Assembly: GCA_002404055.1 (NCBI GenBank)
Contig: DHIZ01000340.1
Span: 1 to 36,724, forward strand
DNA from: Chloroflexi bacterium UBA4733
Lineage (GTDB): Bacteria > Chloroflexota > UBA4733
Direction: 5' to 3'
DNA length: 36,724 bases
Part shown: piece after piece, positions 22,302 to 30,771 of the stretch
How positions within the stretch are numbered: the stretch's first letter is position 1
How the letters are laid out: each line of letters begins with the position of its first letter
Notes under the pieces: generated by a model
Told to the model about the DNA's origin: nothing
Databases searched by the model: none
What the model saw: the letters and a program-made list of their open reading frames with translations, nothing else
Made by a program: the position numbers and the translations under genes

Positions 22302-23270
22302 ATGCGCTATCGCACCTTTCCGGGGACGGACCTGACAGTGTCCGAAGTGGGCTTCGGCGCCTGGACGCTGGGGTCGGACTGGTGGGGGACGCACACACAG
22401 GAGGAGTGCGACACCCTCTTGCGGCGGGCCTTCGACCTCGGCGTCACCTTCATCGACACCGGTGACACCTACGGCAACGGTCGCGCCGAAGAGATCATCC
22501 CCATCGCTTTGGCGGCGGAACGTCGGCGCCTGGTGATCGCCACCAAGTTTGGCTACGACATCTACGCCAACCCGGAGTCCCAGGGACAACGCGAACGCCC
22601 ACAGCGTTGGGAGCCGGCCTTTGTGCGTTTTGCCTGCGAGCAGAGCCTCCGCCGCCTCGCCACCGACTACATCGACCTCTACCAGTTGCACAACCCGCAT
22701 CTGCCCGACATGCGACGCGACGACCTCTTTGGCACGTTAGAGGAATTGCGGTCCGAAGGCAAGATTCGCCATTACGGCGTGGCGATGGGACCGGCTATCG
22801 GCGGCACGCTGGACGGCGCCGCCATGATGGAGCAGCGCGCGATGGCATCATTGCAGATCATCTACAATGCCCTGGAACAGGAACCGGGACGCAGCTTCTT
22901 TGCCACGGCGCAGGAGCGTGGCGTTGGCCTGCTGGTGCGCGTGCCGCACTCCTCCGGTTTGCTGGAGGGGCACTTCACAGAGGAGACCACCTTCCCACCA
23001 GGAGACCACCGCAACCACCGCCCGCGCGAGTGGCTGCTCAGCGGCATCAAGAAGATTGAGCGCCTGCGCTTTTTGAGCGACGATCACAACATGACGCTGG
23101 GCCAGGCCGCACTGAAGTTCATCCTGGCCCAGCCAACCGTCTGCTCGACGCTGCCCAATATCTATAATCTGGAGCAACTGGAGGAGTTCGCCGCCGCGCC
23201 GGACCTGCCCGACTTGCCGCTGTCCGACATCGCCCGGATCGAAGCACTCTTCGACAGCAACTTCGCCTAG
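22302..23270 (+). CDS. Aldo/keto reductase
   Basis: This 322-residue cytosolic enzyme is a complete AKR TIM barrel predicted to reduce aldehydes or ketones with NADPH. The catalytic tetrad is visible: Asp52 and Tyr57 in [11 protein letters not shown], Lys82 in IATKFGYD, and His130 in LYQLHNPH. The NADP-binding [20 protein letters not shown] segment is near the end. AGGAGC at 22290 fixes the ATG at 22302, so the earlier in-frame starts are not used. It stands alone under a TATACT box. Substrate cannot be told from sequence. Confidence 0.9.
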   Translation: MRYRTFPGTDLTVSEVGFGAWTLGSDWWGTHTQEECDTLLRRAFDLGVTFIDTGDTYGNGRAEEIIPIALAAERRRLVIATKFGYDIYANPESQGQRERPQRWEPAFVRFACEQSLRRLATDYIDLYQLHNPHLPDMRRDDLFGTLEELRSEGKIRHYGVAMGPAIGGTLDGAAMMEQRAMASLQIIYNALEQEPGRSFFATAQERGVGLLVRVPHSSGLLEGHFTEETTFPPGDHRNHRPREWLLSGIKKIERLRFLSDDHNMTLGQAALKFILAQPTVCSTLPNIYNLEQLEEFAAAPDLPDLPLSDIARIEALFDSNFA

Positions 23271-23288
23271 CTCGCTGCGCTCCAAACG

Positions 23289-23294
23289 TATACT
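23289..23294 (+). promoter_or_regulatory. -10 box placed for a leaderless transcript
   Basis: TATACT ends 6 bases before the ATG at 23301, so transcription would start at or within a base or two of the start codon. No ribosome site precedes the ATG. This is the geometry of leaderless mRNAs. Confidence 0.55.
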
Positions 23295-23300
23295 CTCCCC

Positions 23301-24119
23301 ATGGCAAGTTATCGAAGGCGTCCGACTCGGCCCGACTCGCTGTCGGGCGACGCTGATGCCGCCGCGGAGGCCCCAGATGAGGGACCTCCAGACACGCAGC
23401 CGCGCGTTGATGCGCCAGTCCTGGAGCAATTGCGCTGCGCGGAGATCGTCGCCTGCGAACAGTTGCCGCAAGGCTCGAACTACAGTTTCGCCCTGGGATT
23501 GACGAACTCCGGCCAGGATATCGACGTGCTGGCGATCTACAAGCCGCGCCGGGGTGAGGTGCCGCTCTGGGACTTCCCCTCCGGCACGCTCTACAAACGC
23601 GAGTATGCCGCCTACCTGACCAGCGCAGCCCTGGGCTGGCAGTTCGTCCCACCAACAGTCATTCGGGAAGGTCCCTACGGCGTCGGGTCCATCCAGCTCT
23701 ATGTCCAACCGACCAGCGACAGTCACCTGTTCCGCTGGCGCCATGAGCACCGCGCGGAGTTGATGCAAATGGCGGTGTTTGACTACATCACCAATAACGC
23801 CGACCGTAAGGCTGGGCACTGCTTGCTTGATAAGGAAGGGAATGTCTGGGGCATTGACCATGGCCTCGCCTTCAACACCGATCCCAAGCTGCGCACCGTC
23901 CTGCGTGAGTTCTCGGGCAGTGCGCTACCGTCGTGGCTGCTCGCCGACGTACAACGCTTTGCCTCCTCTACGTCCCTGGATGAACTCCTGGAGCAGCTCA
24001 AGCCGTTGTTGGCGAGCGACGAGATCGGGGTCTTCGTCAAACGGATCGAGCGCGTGCTCCGCCAGCGCGTCTTCCCTCGCCTGGACAACTATGACAGCGT
24101 GCCCAGGGAGTGGTGGTGA
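23301..24119 (+). CDS. SCO1664-family (PI3/4-kinase-like) protein
   Basis: This 272-residue protein resembles the SCO1664 family, distantly related to phosphatidylinositol 3/4-kinases. It shows LPQGSNYSFALGL, IYKPRRGEVPLWDFPSGTLY and KREYAAYL, then VFDYITNNADRKAGHCLL and WGIDHGLAFN. The last two blocks correspond to the kinase catalytic (NxDR) and metal (DHG) motifs. The first 35 residues are acidic and disordered. The family occurs mainly in Actinobacteria and Chloroflexota and has no established substrate. The FAD oxidoreductase gene starts inside its stop codon, so the two may function together. Confidence 0.8.
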   Translation: MASYRRRPTRPDSLSGDADAAAEAPDEGPPDTQPRVDAPVLEQLRCAEIVACEQLPQGSNYSFALGLTNSGQDIDVLAIYKPRRGEVPLWDFPSGTLYKREYAAYLTSAALGWQFVPPTVIREGPYGVGSIQLYVQPTSDSHLFRWRHEHRAELMQMAVFDYITNNADRKAGHCLLDKEGNVWGIDHGLAFNTDPKLRTVLREFSGSALPSWLLADVQRFASSTSLDELLEQLKPLLASDEIGVFVKRIERVLRQRVFPRLDNYDSVPREWW

Positions 24120-25420
24120 ACGGGCCCAACGCTAGCGGCCAAGCAGCGGGAGACGCGCCACAGGTCGTGATCATTGGGGCCGGACTGGCTGGCCTGGCTG
24201 CGGCGGTGACGTTGCACAGGGCCGGTCGGGCCGTCTGCCTGCTGGAAGCGAGCGACGGTGTCGGCGGCCGGGTCCGTTCCGACTACACCGCCGAGGGCTT
24301 TGTGCTGGACCGCGGCTTCCAGGCGCTCTTCACCGCCTACCCGGCATTGGGTGGCCTCGTTGATCAAGGGGCGTTGCGCCTTCGCGCCTTCAACTCTGGC
24401 GCGCTCATAGCGGGCAGGTCGCCTATGCAGGTGGCCGTTGACCCCTTTGCCAACCCCAATCGACTGCTGCAACTGCTCACCATGTCACCTTTCAGTCGGG
24501 CGGACCTATCACGCTTGCTCCGTCTGAAACTGGAACTGATGGGGCCTGGTAGTCATCGGCTGGCGCACGCCGCGGAACGCAGCACGGTTGAAGAACTGAA
24601 GCACATGCACTTCAGCACGAACGCTGTGGAGCAGTTTTTCGCGCCCTTCTTCGGCGGCGTCTTGCTGGACCGAACGCTCAGCAGCCGTGCTCCCTGGTTT
24701 CTGTTTCTCTTCAAGATGCTTTCCGAAGGACGAACCGTGGTTCCCAGTGGCGGCATGGGCGCACTGGCGAAACAACTGGCCGACCGCCTACCGACCGACG
24801 CCATTCAACTCAACACACCGGCGCTGGAAATTGAGCGCGACACGGAGGGTCGGGCGATAGCCGTGCAGGCGCATCAACAACGCTTCCCGGCAAGCGCCGT
24901 CATCCTGGCCACCGATCTTTGGTCAGCGCGGACCCTTTGCGCAGAGCTGCCGGATCTCGCATCGCTGGGTTGCACCACGATCTACTTTAGCAGTACCAGG
25001 CCGATCTACCGCGATCGCCTGATCGTGCTCAACTCGGACCCCGCCGGTTTCCTCAATCAGGTCGCCCAGCTCACCAACATCGCGCCCTCCTACGCCCCTT
25101 CCGGCCAGCATTTGCTCTCCTGTACCTCCCTCGTTGGTCAGCGGCTCGACGACGCGACCGTGGAGCACCGCAGTCGCGCCGAACTGCGACAGTGGTTCGG
25201 CAGCAAAGCGGAGGGCCTGCGTTGCCTGGCGATCTACCGCATCCCCCATGCCCAGTTCAGCCAGCCACCCCGTTGGCGCGACCATCGCCCAGGCACGCGC
25301 ACGGCCACGCCCGGCCTCTATCTGGCCGGAGAGTACCTGCAGTCCAGCAGCATCCAGGGCGCCTTGCGCTCGGGTGTCGATGCGGCGCGGGCAGTAGTGG
25401 CGCATCATGAGGAGCGTTGA
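24116..25420 (+). CDS. FAD-dependent amine-oxidase-type oxidoreductase
   Basis: This protein of about 434 residues has an N-terminal FAD-binding Rossmann motif VVIIGAGLAGLAAAVTLHRAG and the GVGGRVRSDYT segment typical of protoporphyrinogen oxidase, phytoene desaturase and amine oxidase relatives. VVPSGGMGALAKQLADRL and the C-terminal GLYLAGEYLQSSSIQGALRS block complete the FAD site. Three GTG codons (24110, 24113, 24116) are possible; 24116 gives a GTGA overlap with the upstream gene and the best spacing from AGGGAG. Coupling to the SCO1664-like gene suggests one pathway, perhaps isoprenoid or carotenoid-like, but the substrate is not evident. Confidence 0.82.
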   Translation: MNGPNASGQAAGDAPQVVIIGAGLAGLAAAVTLHRAGRAVCLLEASDGVGGRVRSDYTAEGFVLDRGFQALFTAYPALGGLVDQGALRLRAFNSGALIAGRSPMQVAVDPFANPNRLLQLLTMSPFSRADLSRLLRLKLELMGPGSHRLAHAAERSTVEELKHMHFSTNAVEQFFAPFFGGVLLDRTLSSRAPWFLFLFKMLSEGRTVVPSGGMGALAKQLADRLPTDAIQLNTPALEIERDTEGRAIAVQAHQQRFPASAVILATDLWSARTLCAELPDLASLGCTTIYFSSTRPIYRDRLIVLNSDPAGFLNQVAQLTNIAPSYAPSGQHLLSCTSLVGQRLDDATVEHRSRAELRQWFGSKAEGLRCLAIYRIPHAQFSQPPRWRDHRPGTRTATPGLYLAGEYLQSSSIQGALRSGVDAARAVVAHHEER

Positions 25421-25451
25421 CGCGGGCGACCTTTCATTACCCTGCCGCCTT

Positions 25452-26078
25452 TTAGTGACGTCGTCGTGGCGGGCGGTCACGAACCCGCCGAAAAACGGAA
25501 GCTACCGGCAAGGAGAGCGTTGGGAAAAGCGGGCTAGTCAGCACATCGCCGGCTCGGAGGGTAGACGGTTCACCAAAGACTCCGCCCTGGTAGGGGATGC
25601 CAACCAGCGTGTACTTGCGGATCAGCCGTCGACCTGGATCGACTAACCAGTAGTACGGCACACCATTGCGCGCGTAGGCATCCCACCACCGTCCATCCGG
25701 CGCATGTTCACTTTGGGTGCTCGGCGACAGAATCTCGATAATAAGGTCAGGTACGCCTTCCACAGCCTGCCAACCACGCAGGCTGATACGGGCCTGCCGA
25801 ATGAAGAGGATGTCCGGGTGGGGAACGTCTTCGGCGTCCTCGCCCCGTGTACCATAATCCAGTGCTGCGGCGGTCGATGTCGTATACACCTCGCCGTATC
25901 CGGCCTCCTGAGCGCGGCCAAGGAAGATCATCAGTTCGGAGAGCACGACCGCGTGGTTCATGTTCGGCACATTGCGCACGACGAGTTCTCCTCCAAGGAT
26001 GTCGTAGATACGGTCGTCGTCGGGCAGACTCGGTAGATCGCGGAAGGTCCACCGCCGCTCAATGGGAATCGCAGTCAC
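25452..26078 (-). CDS. Uma2-family (DUF820) PD-(D/E)XK protein
   Basis: This 208-residue protein has a standard Uma2 core. PHPDILFI supplies the Asp, PDLIIEILSPST the Glu, and YARNGVPYYWLVDPGRR the downstream Tyr and aspartate block. The position where many members have Lys is Arg or Trp here (DGRWWDAY). GAGGAGG eight bases upstream selects GTG at 26078 over the ATG at 26129. It converges on the FAD oxidoreductase gene. The family is predicted to act on nucleic acid, but no role has been proven. Unlike the other two Uma2 proteins here it lacks a coiled-coil tail. Confidence 0.82.
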   Translation of the reverse strand: MTAIPIERRWTFRDLPSLPDDDRIYDILGGELVVRNVPNMNHAVVLSELMIFLGRAQEAGYGEVYTTSTAAALDYGTRGEDAEDVPHPDILFIRQARISLRGWQAVEGVPDLIIEILSPSTQSEHAPDGRWWDAYARNGVPYYWLVDPGRRLIRKYTLVGIPYQGGVFGEPSTLRAGDVLTSPLFPTLSLPVASVFRRVRDRPPRRRH

Positions 26079-26255
26079 CGTCGCCAACCTCCTCGCATCG
26101 CTACAACGGAGGGTACCACGGAGCTGCATGTTGCATTAGGGCCGCTCGGTTGGCGTTCGACTGTTGCCAAACGCCCCAATCAGTGAGAGACCAGATCCTG
26201 GGCGTCGCCCTGCTCCTTTTTGACAGGTTCCGGCGACGATGATCCGCCGAAGCCG

Positions 26256-26261
26256 TATAAT
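26256..26261 (+). promoter_or_regulatory. Candidate -10 box of the MNT/HepT locus
   Basis: TATAAT lies 84 bases upstream of the GTG at 26345. A TTGACA at 26220 is 30 bases away, too far to be its -35 box. Confidence 0.35.
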
Positions 26262-26344
26262 CTGGTCCGTTGACGGATAGGAGAGGGCCGATAGTCGACT
26301 ATCCCAATAAGATAAGCCGAGCGGTGGGGAAGGGAGACGACAAG

Positions 26345-26734
26345 GTGACAAGCCAAAGTGAGCACGCGATAGCGCTGTCGGTTGCGGATCGTCCGGGCTC
26401 ACCAGTCTCGCCGGCAATGGCGGCCGACCCGAAGCTCAGCGAGATCGTGCGCCGTCTGGTCGCGGCGCTGCATCCCCAACGAGTCTACCTGTTTGGCTCG
26501 CGGGCGCGCGGCGATGCCCAAGATGACAGCGACTACGACGTACTGCTACTTGTCCGCGACAAAGACGACCGGCCTTTTGCCTTGGAACAAGAGGCGTATG
26601 GGGCGCTGTTCGGCGTGGGAGTGGGCGTGGATGTCATTGTCATGACCATTGATTACTTCGAACGTCGCCAAATCGTGAAAGCATCGCTTCCAGCTACTGT
26701 CGGCCGTGAAGGTAGGCTCCTCTATGTCGCCTGA
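26345..26734 (+). CDS. MNT-type nucleotidyltransferase (antitoxin-like)
   Basis: This 129-residue protein has a minimal nucleotidyltransferase core: RVYLFGSRARGDAQDDSDYD at residues 46-65 gives the GS motif and the two catalytic aspartates (Asp63, Asp65). VDVIVMTIDYFE carries the third acidic site. MntA antitoxins of this kind AMPylate and silence a HEPN toxin encoded next to them. A GGGAAGGGAG ribosome site supports GTG at 26345; ATG at 26417 is the alternative. The frame overlaps the start of the HEPN remnant by 11 bases. Confidence 0.8.
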   Translation: MTSQSEHAIALSVADRPGSPVSPAMAADPKLSEIVRRLVAALHPQRVYLFGSRARGDAQDDSDYDVLLLVRDKDDRPFALEQEAYGALFGVGVGVDVIVMTIDYFERRQIVKASLPATVGREGRLLYVA

Positions 26735-27072
26735 GCACGTTGCCGAAGTACAACAGTGGCTCGCCCGCGTTGGCGCCGATCTCCAATCGGCGGATGTTCT
26801 CCTCTCAGGCGGCGACTCGTTGATCGAGCCGGCGCCGACCCTTTCCCAAGACGCACAACTTGGTCTCACTGCTCATCCTCTGCATTCCATTCGATGCAGC
26901 GTTTCACCAACTGGATGGAGCGGCAAGGATACTGACGCCGTACGTCGCAGAGTTTCGCTACCCGAGCAAGGAGCCTGCACCAAACCGTCTCCAAGCGGTG
27001 CAGGCGACAACCCATGCCCGACAGGTCGTGGACTTCGTCCTCCACCGATTGCCGCCCGAAGTTCAGCCGTAG
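26724..27072 (+). pseudogene. HEPN-domain (HepT-like) toxin, frameshifted by internal deletion
   Basis: The first part reads MSPEHVAEVQQWLARVGADL from ATG 26724. The second part continues in another frame: FPKTHNL at 26842, then RILTPYVAEFRYPSKEP and ARQVVDFVLHRLPPEV to the stop at 27070. These are the two ends of a HEPN domain. The conserved middle helix, normally with an HAQQAAEKALKA-type sequence, is missing at about 26835-26845, and the frame shifts at the same point. I infer a deletion of roughly 75 bases, not a multiple of three. The adjacent antitoxin is intact. Confidence 0.82.
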
Positions 27073-27154
27073 AACGGTTTGCGCCCATCACGCAATGGCT
27101 GCGTTCGCGCAGGTCTGTCGTCGGACTCGCTCCAGGTAGCCGCACTCACCCTGG

Positions 27155-27160
27155 TATACT
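27155..27160 (+). promoter_or_regulatory. -10 box of pcrA, close to the start codon
   Basis: TATACT ends 13 bases before the ATG at 27174, which predicts a leader of about 7 bases. It lies directly after the HEPN remnant. It supports ATG 27174 over the GTG at 27192. Confidence 0.5.
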
Positions 27161-27173
27161 CCCCACCGAATAC

Positions 27174-29489
27174 ATGAGTAGGAACGAACCCGTGGCCCCA
27201 GCCCTCCTGAACGATGTCCAGCGCGCGGCCGTGGAGGCGGGGGAGGGGCCGCTGCTGATCTTCGCCGGGGCGGGCTCCGGCAAGACGCGGGTGCTGACGC
27301 ACCGCATCGCTTACCTGCTGAACGAGCGCGGCATTCCGCCCGAGCAGATTCTGGCCGTCACCTTCACCAACAAGGCCGCCGGCGAGCTGAAGGCGCGGCT
27401 GGAGGCACTGGCCGGGGAACAGGCTCGCCGGCTGACGGTCGGCACGTTCCACGCCATCTGCGCCCGCTTCCTGCGCCGCGATATCCATCACCTCGGCTGG
27501 GACCACCAGTTCGTCATCTACGATGAAGACGATCAACTGGCGTTGGTGAAGCAAGCGCTGAAGCGGCTGGACCTGGACGAGAAGCACTTCTCGCCGCGCG
27601 CCATCCTCAGCGGCATATCCAACGCCAAGAACCACATGCAGGCGCCACTGGTCACAGCCTCCCGGGCCGATAGCTACTTCCAGGAGGTGGTGCATCGCGT
27701 CTACCGGGTCTACGAAGAGTTGCTCCAGGAGAACCACGCGCTGGACTTCGATGACCTGCTGCTCTTCCCCATGCGCCTGTTTACCGAGCATCCCGCCGTG
27801 TTGCGCCGCTACCAGGAGCGCTATCGCTACATCCTGGTCGATGAGTTCCAGGATACTAACGCGCCGCAATACCGCCTGGTGCAGTTGCTCGCCCAGTTGC
27901 ACGGCAACGTCATGGTGGTGGGCGACGACGACCAGTCCATTTACCGCTTCCGCGGCGCGGAGGTCGGCAATATCCTGCGCTTTGAGACAGATTTCCCCGG
28001 AGCGCGCGTGCTCAAGCTGGAGCAGAACTACCGCAGCACCGGCAACATCGTCGCGGCGGCGCAAGCCGTCGTGCAGCGTAACGCGACTCGGGCGCCCAAG
28101 GAGCTCTGGACCGACCTGGGACCGGGCGAGCCGGTGCAATTGGTGGAGGTCTATAACGAGCAGGAGGAGGGGCAGTTCGTCGCGCGTGAAGTGCGCCGGC
28201 TGCAGGCCAGGGGCATCGCCACCCCCGGCGAATGCGCCGTGCTCTACCGCACCAATGCCCAATCCCGCGCAGTAGAAGAAGCCTTCTTACAAGCTGGAAT
28301 GCGCTATAAGCTGATCGGCGGCACCAAGTTCTACGACCGCAAAGAGGTGCGCGACGTGCTGGCCTACATCCGCTTAGCCGCCAACCCAGCCGATGGCCTG
28401 GCCCTCCAGCGCATCATCAACGTCCCGCCCCGTGGGCTAGGGCCGCGCACGCTGGCGGAACTCAACCGCGAGGCCACCGTGCGGCGATCACCCCTGCGCA
28501 GCGTCTTAGAACACTCTGAGGAACTGACCGCCCTGGGCACACGCACGCTGAAGGTAGCAGGCGAAGTCCACCGGCTGCTCCTGGAGGTCAACGAGGCGGC
28601 CGAGCGACTGACCGTACCGGAGTTGATCACCTGGCTGGTGGAACGCACCGGGTACGACGACTATGTGCGCGACGGCACGCCGGAGGCGGAGGAGCGCTGG
28701 AAGAACGTCATGGAATTGCACACCGTCGCACGCGACTTCGGCCAATTGGCGCCGCGCGCCGGCCTGGAGATGTTCCTGGAGCAGGTGGCGTTAGTCTCCT
28801 CCAGCGACGAACGCGGGGACGAGAATGACGCCGTCACGCTGATCACACTGCACGCTGCCAAAGGCCTGGAGTTTCCGGTGGTCTTCATGGTTGGGATGGA
28901 GGAAGGTCTCTTCCCCCACAGCCGCACCCTCGACCGTCCAGACGAACTGGAGGAAGAACGCCGTCTCTGCTACGTCGGCATGACTCGGGCGATGCGCCGC
29001 CTCTACCTCACTTCAGCCTTCCGGCGCACCCTGTTTGGCATGCCGGCAGTGAACGAACGATCGCGCTTTGTGGCAGAGATCCCAAAGGCGGTCGTCCAGA
29101 AACAGGCGAACTCCCCGGTCACCTGGGAATCGCCGACCGTCGGGGCACGCCAGCCGGCGCCGTCCTGGTCAAGCCCCAGCGCCAATCGCGCCCAGCCGTC
29201 CCGCTCGCACGGGGTCGGACCGGCAACGAGGCCGCCCAGCGGGACGCGGCTCGCCCCGGCGTCGGTACAGGTCATACCCGGCGCAGCGACTCCGGCGCCG
29301 CCGCCATTGACGATGCAGTATCATTCCGGCGACAAGGTGTATCATCAGATCTTCGGCGATGGTACGGTCATCAGCAGCACCATCGCCAGCAGCGATGAGG
29401 AAGTCACCGTGGTGTTCCCCAACCTCCCGGACCCTAAACAACGCGTCAAGAAGCTGGCGGCAAGCCTGGCACGGCTGGCAAAGCGGTAG
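27174..29489 (+). CDS. pcrA: UvrD/PcrA-type 3'-5' DNA helicase
   Basis: This 771-residue superfamily 1 helicase unwinds DNA in repair and replication restart. It has Walker A AGAGSGKT at residues 31-38, AVTFTNKAA, VDEFQDTN, VVGDDDQSIYRFRGAE, LEQNYRSTGNI and TLHAAKGLEFPVVF. YVGMTRA then leads into the C-terminal region. A proline-rich linker follows, and the last 55 residues (YHSGDKVYHQIFGDGTV to KKLAASLARLAKR) are the PcrA tudor-like domain. The long open frame upstream belongs to the HEPN remnant. The true start is placed at ATG 27174 just after a TATACT box. A decayed second copy of the C-terminal domain lies at 30772-30920. Confidence 0.92.
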   Translation: MSRNEPVAPALLNDVQRAAVEAGEGPLLIFAGAGSGKTRVLTHRIAYLLNERGIPPEQILAVTFTNKAAGELKARLEALAGEQARRLTVGTFHAICARFLRRDIHHLGWDHQFVIYDEDDQLALVKQALKRLDLDEKHFSPRAILSGISNAKNHMQAPLVTASRADSYFQEVVHRVYRVYEELLQENHALDFDDLLLFPMRLFTEHPAVLRRYQERYRYILVDEFQDTNAPQYRLVQLLAQLHGNVMVVGDDDQSIYRFRGAEVGNILRFETDFPGARVLKLEQNYRSTGNIVAAAQAVVQRNATRAPKELWTDLGPGEPVQLVEVYNEQEEGQFVAREVRRLQARGIATPGECAVLYRTNAQSRAVEEAFLQAGMRYKLIGGTKFYDRKEVRDVLAYIRLAANPADGLALQRIINVPPRGLGPRTLAELNREATVRRSPLRSVLEHSEELTALGTRTLKVAGEVHRLLLEVNEAAERLTVPELITWLVERTGYDDYVRDGTPEAEERWKNVMELHTVARDFGQLAPRAGLEMFLEQVALVSSSDERGDENDAVTLITLHAAKGLEFPVVFMVGMEEGLFPHSRTLDRPDELEEERRLCYVGMTRAMRRLYLTSAFRRTLFGMPAVNERSRFVAEIPKAVVQKQANSPVTWESPTVGARQPAPSWSSPSANRAQPSRSHGVGPATRPPSGTRLAPASVQVIPGAATPAPPPLTMQYHSGDKVYHQIFGDGTVISSTIASSDEEVTVVFPNLPDPKQRVKKLAASLARLAKR

Positions 29490-29517
29490 ATGCGGCAGCC
29501 GACCCCGGCGTTTTCTG

Positions 29518-29889
29518 ATGCTTGATGTGCCGCGCCATCGTCGCCACTGGCGGGACTATCGAACGGCCACCGGCAACCGTCCGGTGAAAGAGTACCTTGA
29601 TAGCCTCCCAGTTGGCGACAAAGCAGAGATCGTTGCCGCAATGAAGGAAGTTGCCACCCGCGGCATCGACGTCGCCCGCCACATTCAGGGTTACGACGAT
29701 CTATGGGAAGTTCGCGCCACCGGGCTGCACCGGATATATCGCGTCATATTTTCGGCCGAAGGTCGCCACGGCCAGGTCCTTCTCGCCTTGCACGCCTTCA
29801 ACAAGAAGACACAACGCACGCCGCCTGACACGCTTCGTCTAGCGGCGGACCGTCTCTTGGACTGGCGTCGCCGCGGCGAACATACCTAA
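29518..29889 (+). CDS. RelE/HigB-like toxin (phage-derived Gp49-like family)
   Basis: This 123-residue protein resembles HigB/Gp49-like toxins, which are RelE-fold mRNA interferases. The typical RPVKEYLDSLP start is followed by DLWEVRATGLHRIYRVIFSA, the conserved RxxYxxF-type strand, and HAFNKKTQRTPPDTLRLAADR. The ATG at 29518 lacks a strong ribosome site and begins 28 bases after pcrA. Its XRE partner follows 124 bases downstream, in the toxin-first order usual for HigBA. It appears complete. Confidence 0.8.
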   Translation: MLDVPRHRRHWRDYRTATGNRPVKEYLDSLPVGDKAEIVAAMKEVATRGIDVARHIQGYDDLWEVRATGLHRIYRVIFSAEGRHGQVLLALHAFNKKTQRTPPDTLRLAADRLLDWRRRGEHT

Positions 29890-30013
29890 TGGGCCGGTTC
29901 TATGGCTGAGGATGACTCCCGCAACAGCATTATTGCGAGATCATATGCTATTCTAAGTGCGGTCTGATACCATAGAGGTTATCGGCAGGGCTTTCCGGCA
30001 AGGGTACTCGAAC

Positions 30014-30406
30014 ATGGAAGACATTCCTGACCTCCTCGATGAACTGATGGCCGAGGGGATGACTGAGGATCCCCAATTTGCGAGTTATGTCGATGCAGCC
30101 ATGCACCGGCGAGCGTTGTTGCGGTCGTTCGGCCGCCGTCGTCAGGCTCTGGGCGTCTCTCAGCGAACACTGGCAGCGCGCATGAGGACGCAGCAGCCGG
30201 CTATAACCCGACTGGAGCGCGGCGAGAGTGATCCAAAGCTGTCAACGCTGGAGCGGTATGCGTCGGCTTTAGGCTTCGACCTTGATGTCACGTTTGTCAC
30301 GCGACCAGAAAGACGGAGTCCTGAGGTCGTTGACGGCACACATCAGACAGCATCGGACGAACCATCCGTCGATTCTCGCATTGCGGTACTCTCGATGAAG
30401 AAATAG
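30014..30406 (+). CDS. XRE-family antitoxin (HigA-like)
   Basis: This 130-residue protein has an XRE helix-turn-helix (LGVSQRTLAARMRTQQPAIT, then RLERGESDPKLSTLERYASAL) and an N-terminal segment (DLLDELMAEGMTEDPQFASY) seen in antitoxins next to Gp49-type toxins. It should neutralise the RelE-like toxin encoded upstream and repress the locus. The ATG at 30014 follows an AAGGG sequence; GTG at 29957 would add 19 residues. The C-terminal 30 residues are probably disordered. The gap of 124 bases from the toxin is larger than usual, so it may have its own promoter. Confidence 0.8.
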   Translation: MEDIPDLLDELMAEGMTEDPQFASYVDAAMHRRALLRSFGRRRQALGVSQRTLAARMRTQQPAITRLERGESDPKLSTLERYASALGFDLDVTFVTRPERRSPEVVDGTHQTASDEPSVDSRIAVLSMKK

Positions 30407-30475
30407 AACGACCATCGCGACAAAACTACTGCTGAGAATTTGGAATGTGGCATTTAGCCCGTAAGGCAGGTCGGT

Positions 30476-30742
30476 ATGGAAGAATTTAAGGACAGCGAGG
30501 ATCAATACTTAAAGTGGGTTCGAGAGCACCAGACGGGCTATGTTCTCAACATACCGAAGCGCCATGGTGATTTCCAAATTGTACTCCACTCGGCCTCGTG
30601 CCATTGCATCTGTCCACCGACAAGGGGCAGCTTCACCTGCGGCGCTTTCTACAAACGCTGTTCCTTGGATCGGAACACACTGATCGTATGGGCCAGCGGA
30701 ATTAATGGCGGTTTGAAGCACTGCGGTCATTGCCATCCGTGA
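30476..30742 (+). CDS. Small Cys/His-rich protein of unknown function
   Basis: This 88-residue protein has a recognisable pattern: YLKWVREHQTGYVLN, then IVLHSASCHCI, a Y-KRC motif and LKHCGHC at the end. I recall similar sequences as short domains in bacteria, sometimes beside HNH or restriction genes, with conserved Leu-His, Cys and Cys-x2-Cys residues, but no function is known to me. Zinc binding through Cys and His is an inference. AAGGCAGG at 30463-30470 fixes the ATG at 30476. It belongs to the segment between the two pcrA tails. Confidence 0.62.
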   Translation: MEEFKDSEDQYLKWVREHQTGYVLNIPKRHGDFQIVLHSASCHCICPPTRGSFTCGAFYKRCSLDRNTLIVWASGINGGLKHCGHCHP

Positions 30743-30771
30743 GCACCTGCCTCGATACCGAGCAGAATCGT

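Noticed and set aside
26220..26261. TTGACA at 26220 and TATAAT at 26256 as one promoter.
   Set aside because: The spacer is 30 bases, far beyond the usual 16-19, so only the TATAAT was kept as a candidate.
27063..28262. A 399-codon open frame on the minus strand opposite pcrA.
   Set aside because: It runs antisense to the conserved helicase motifs and has the biased composition of a shadow frame.
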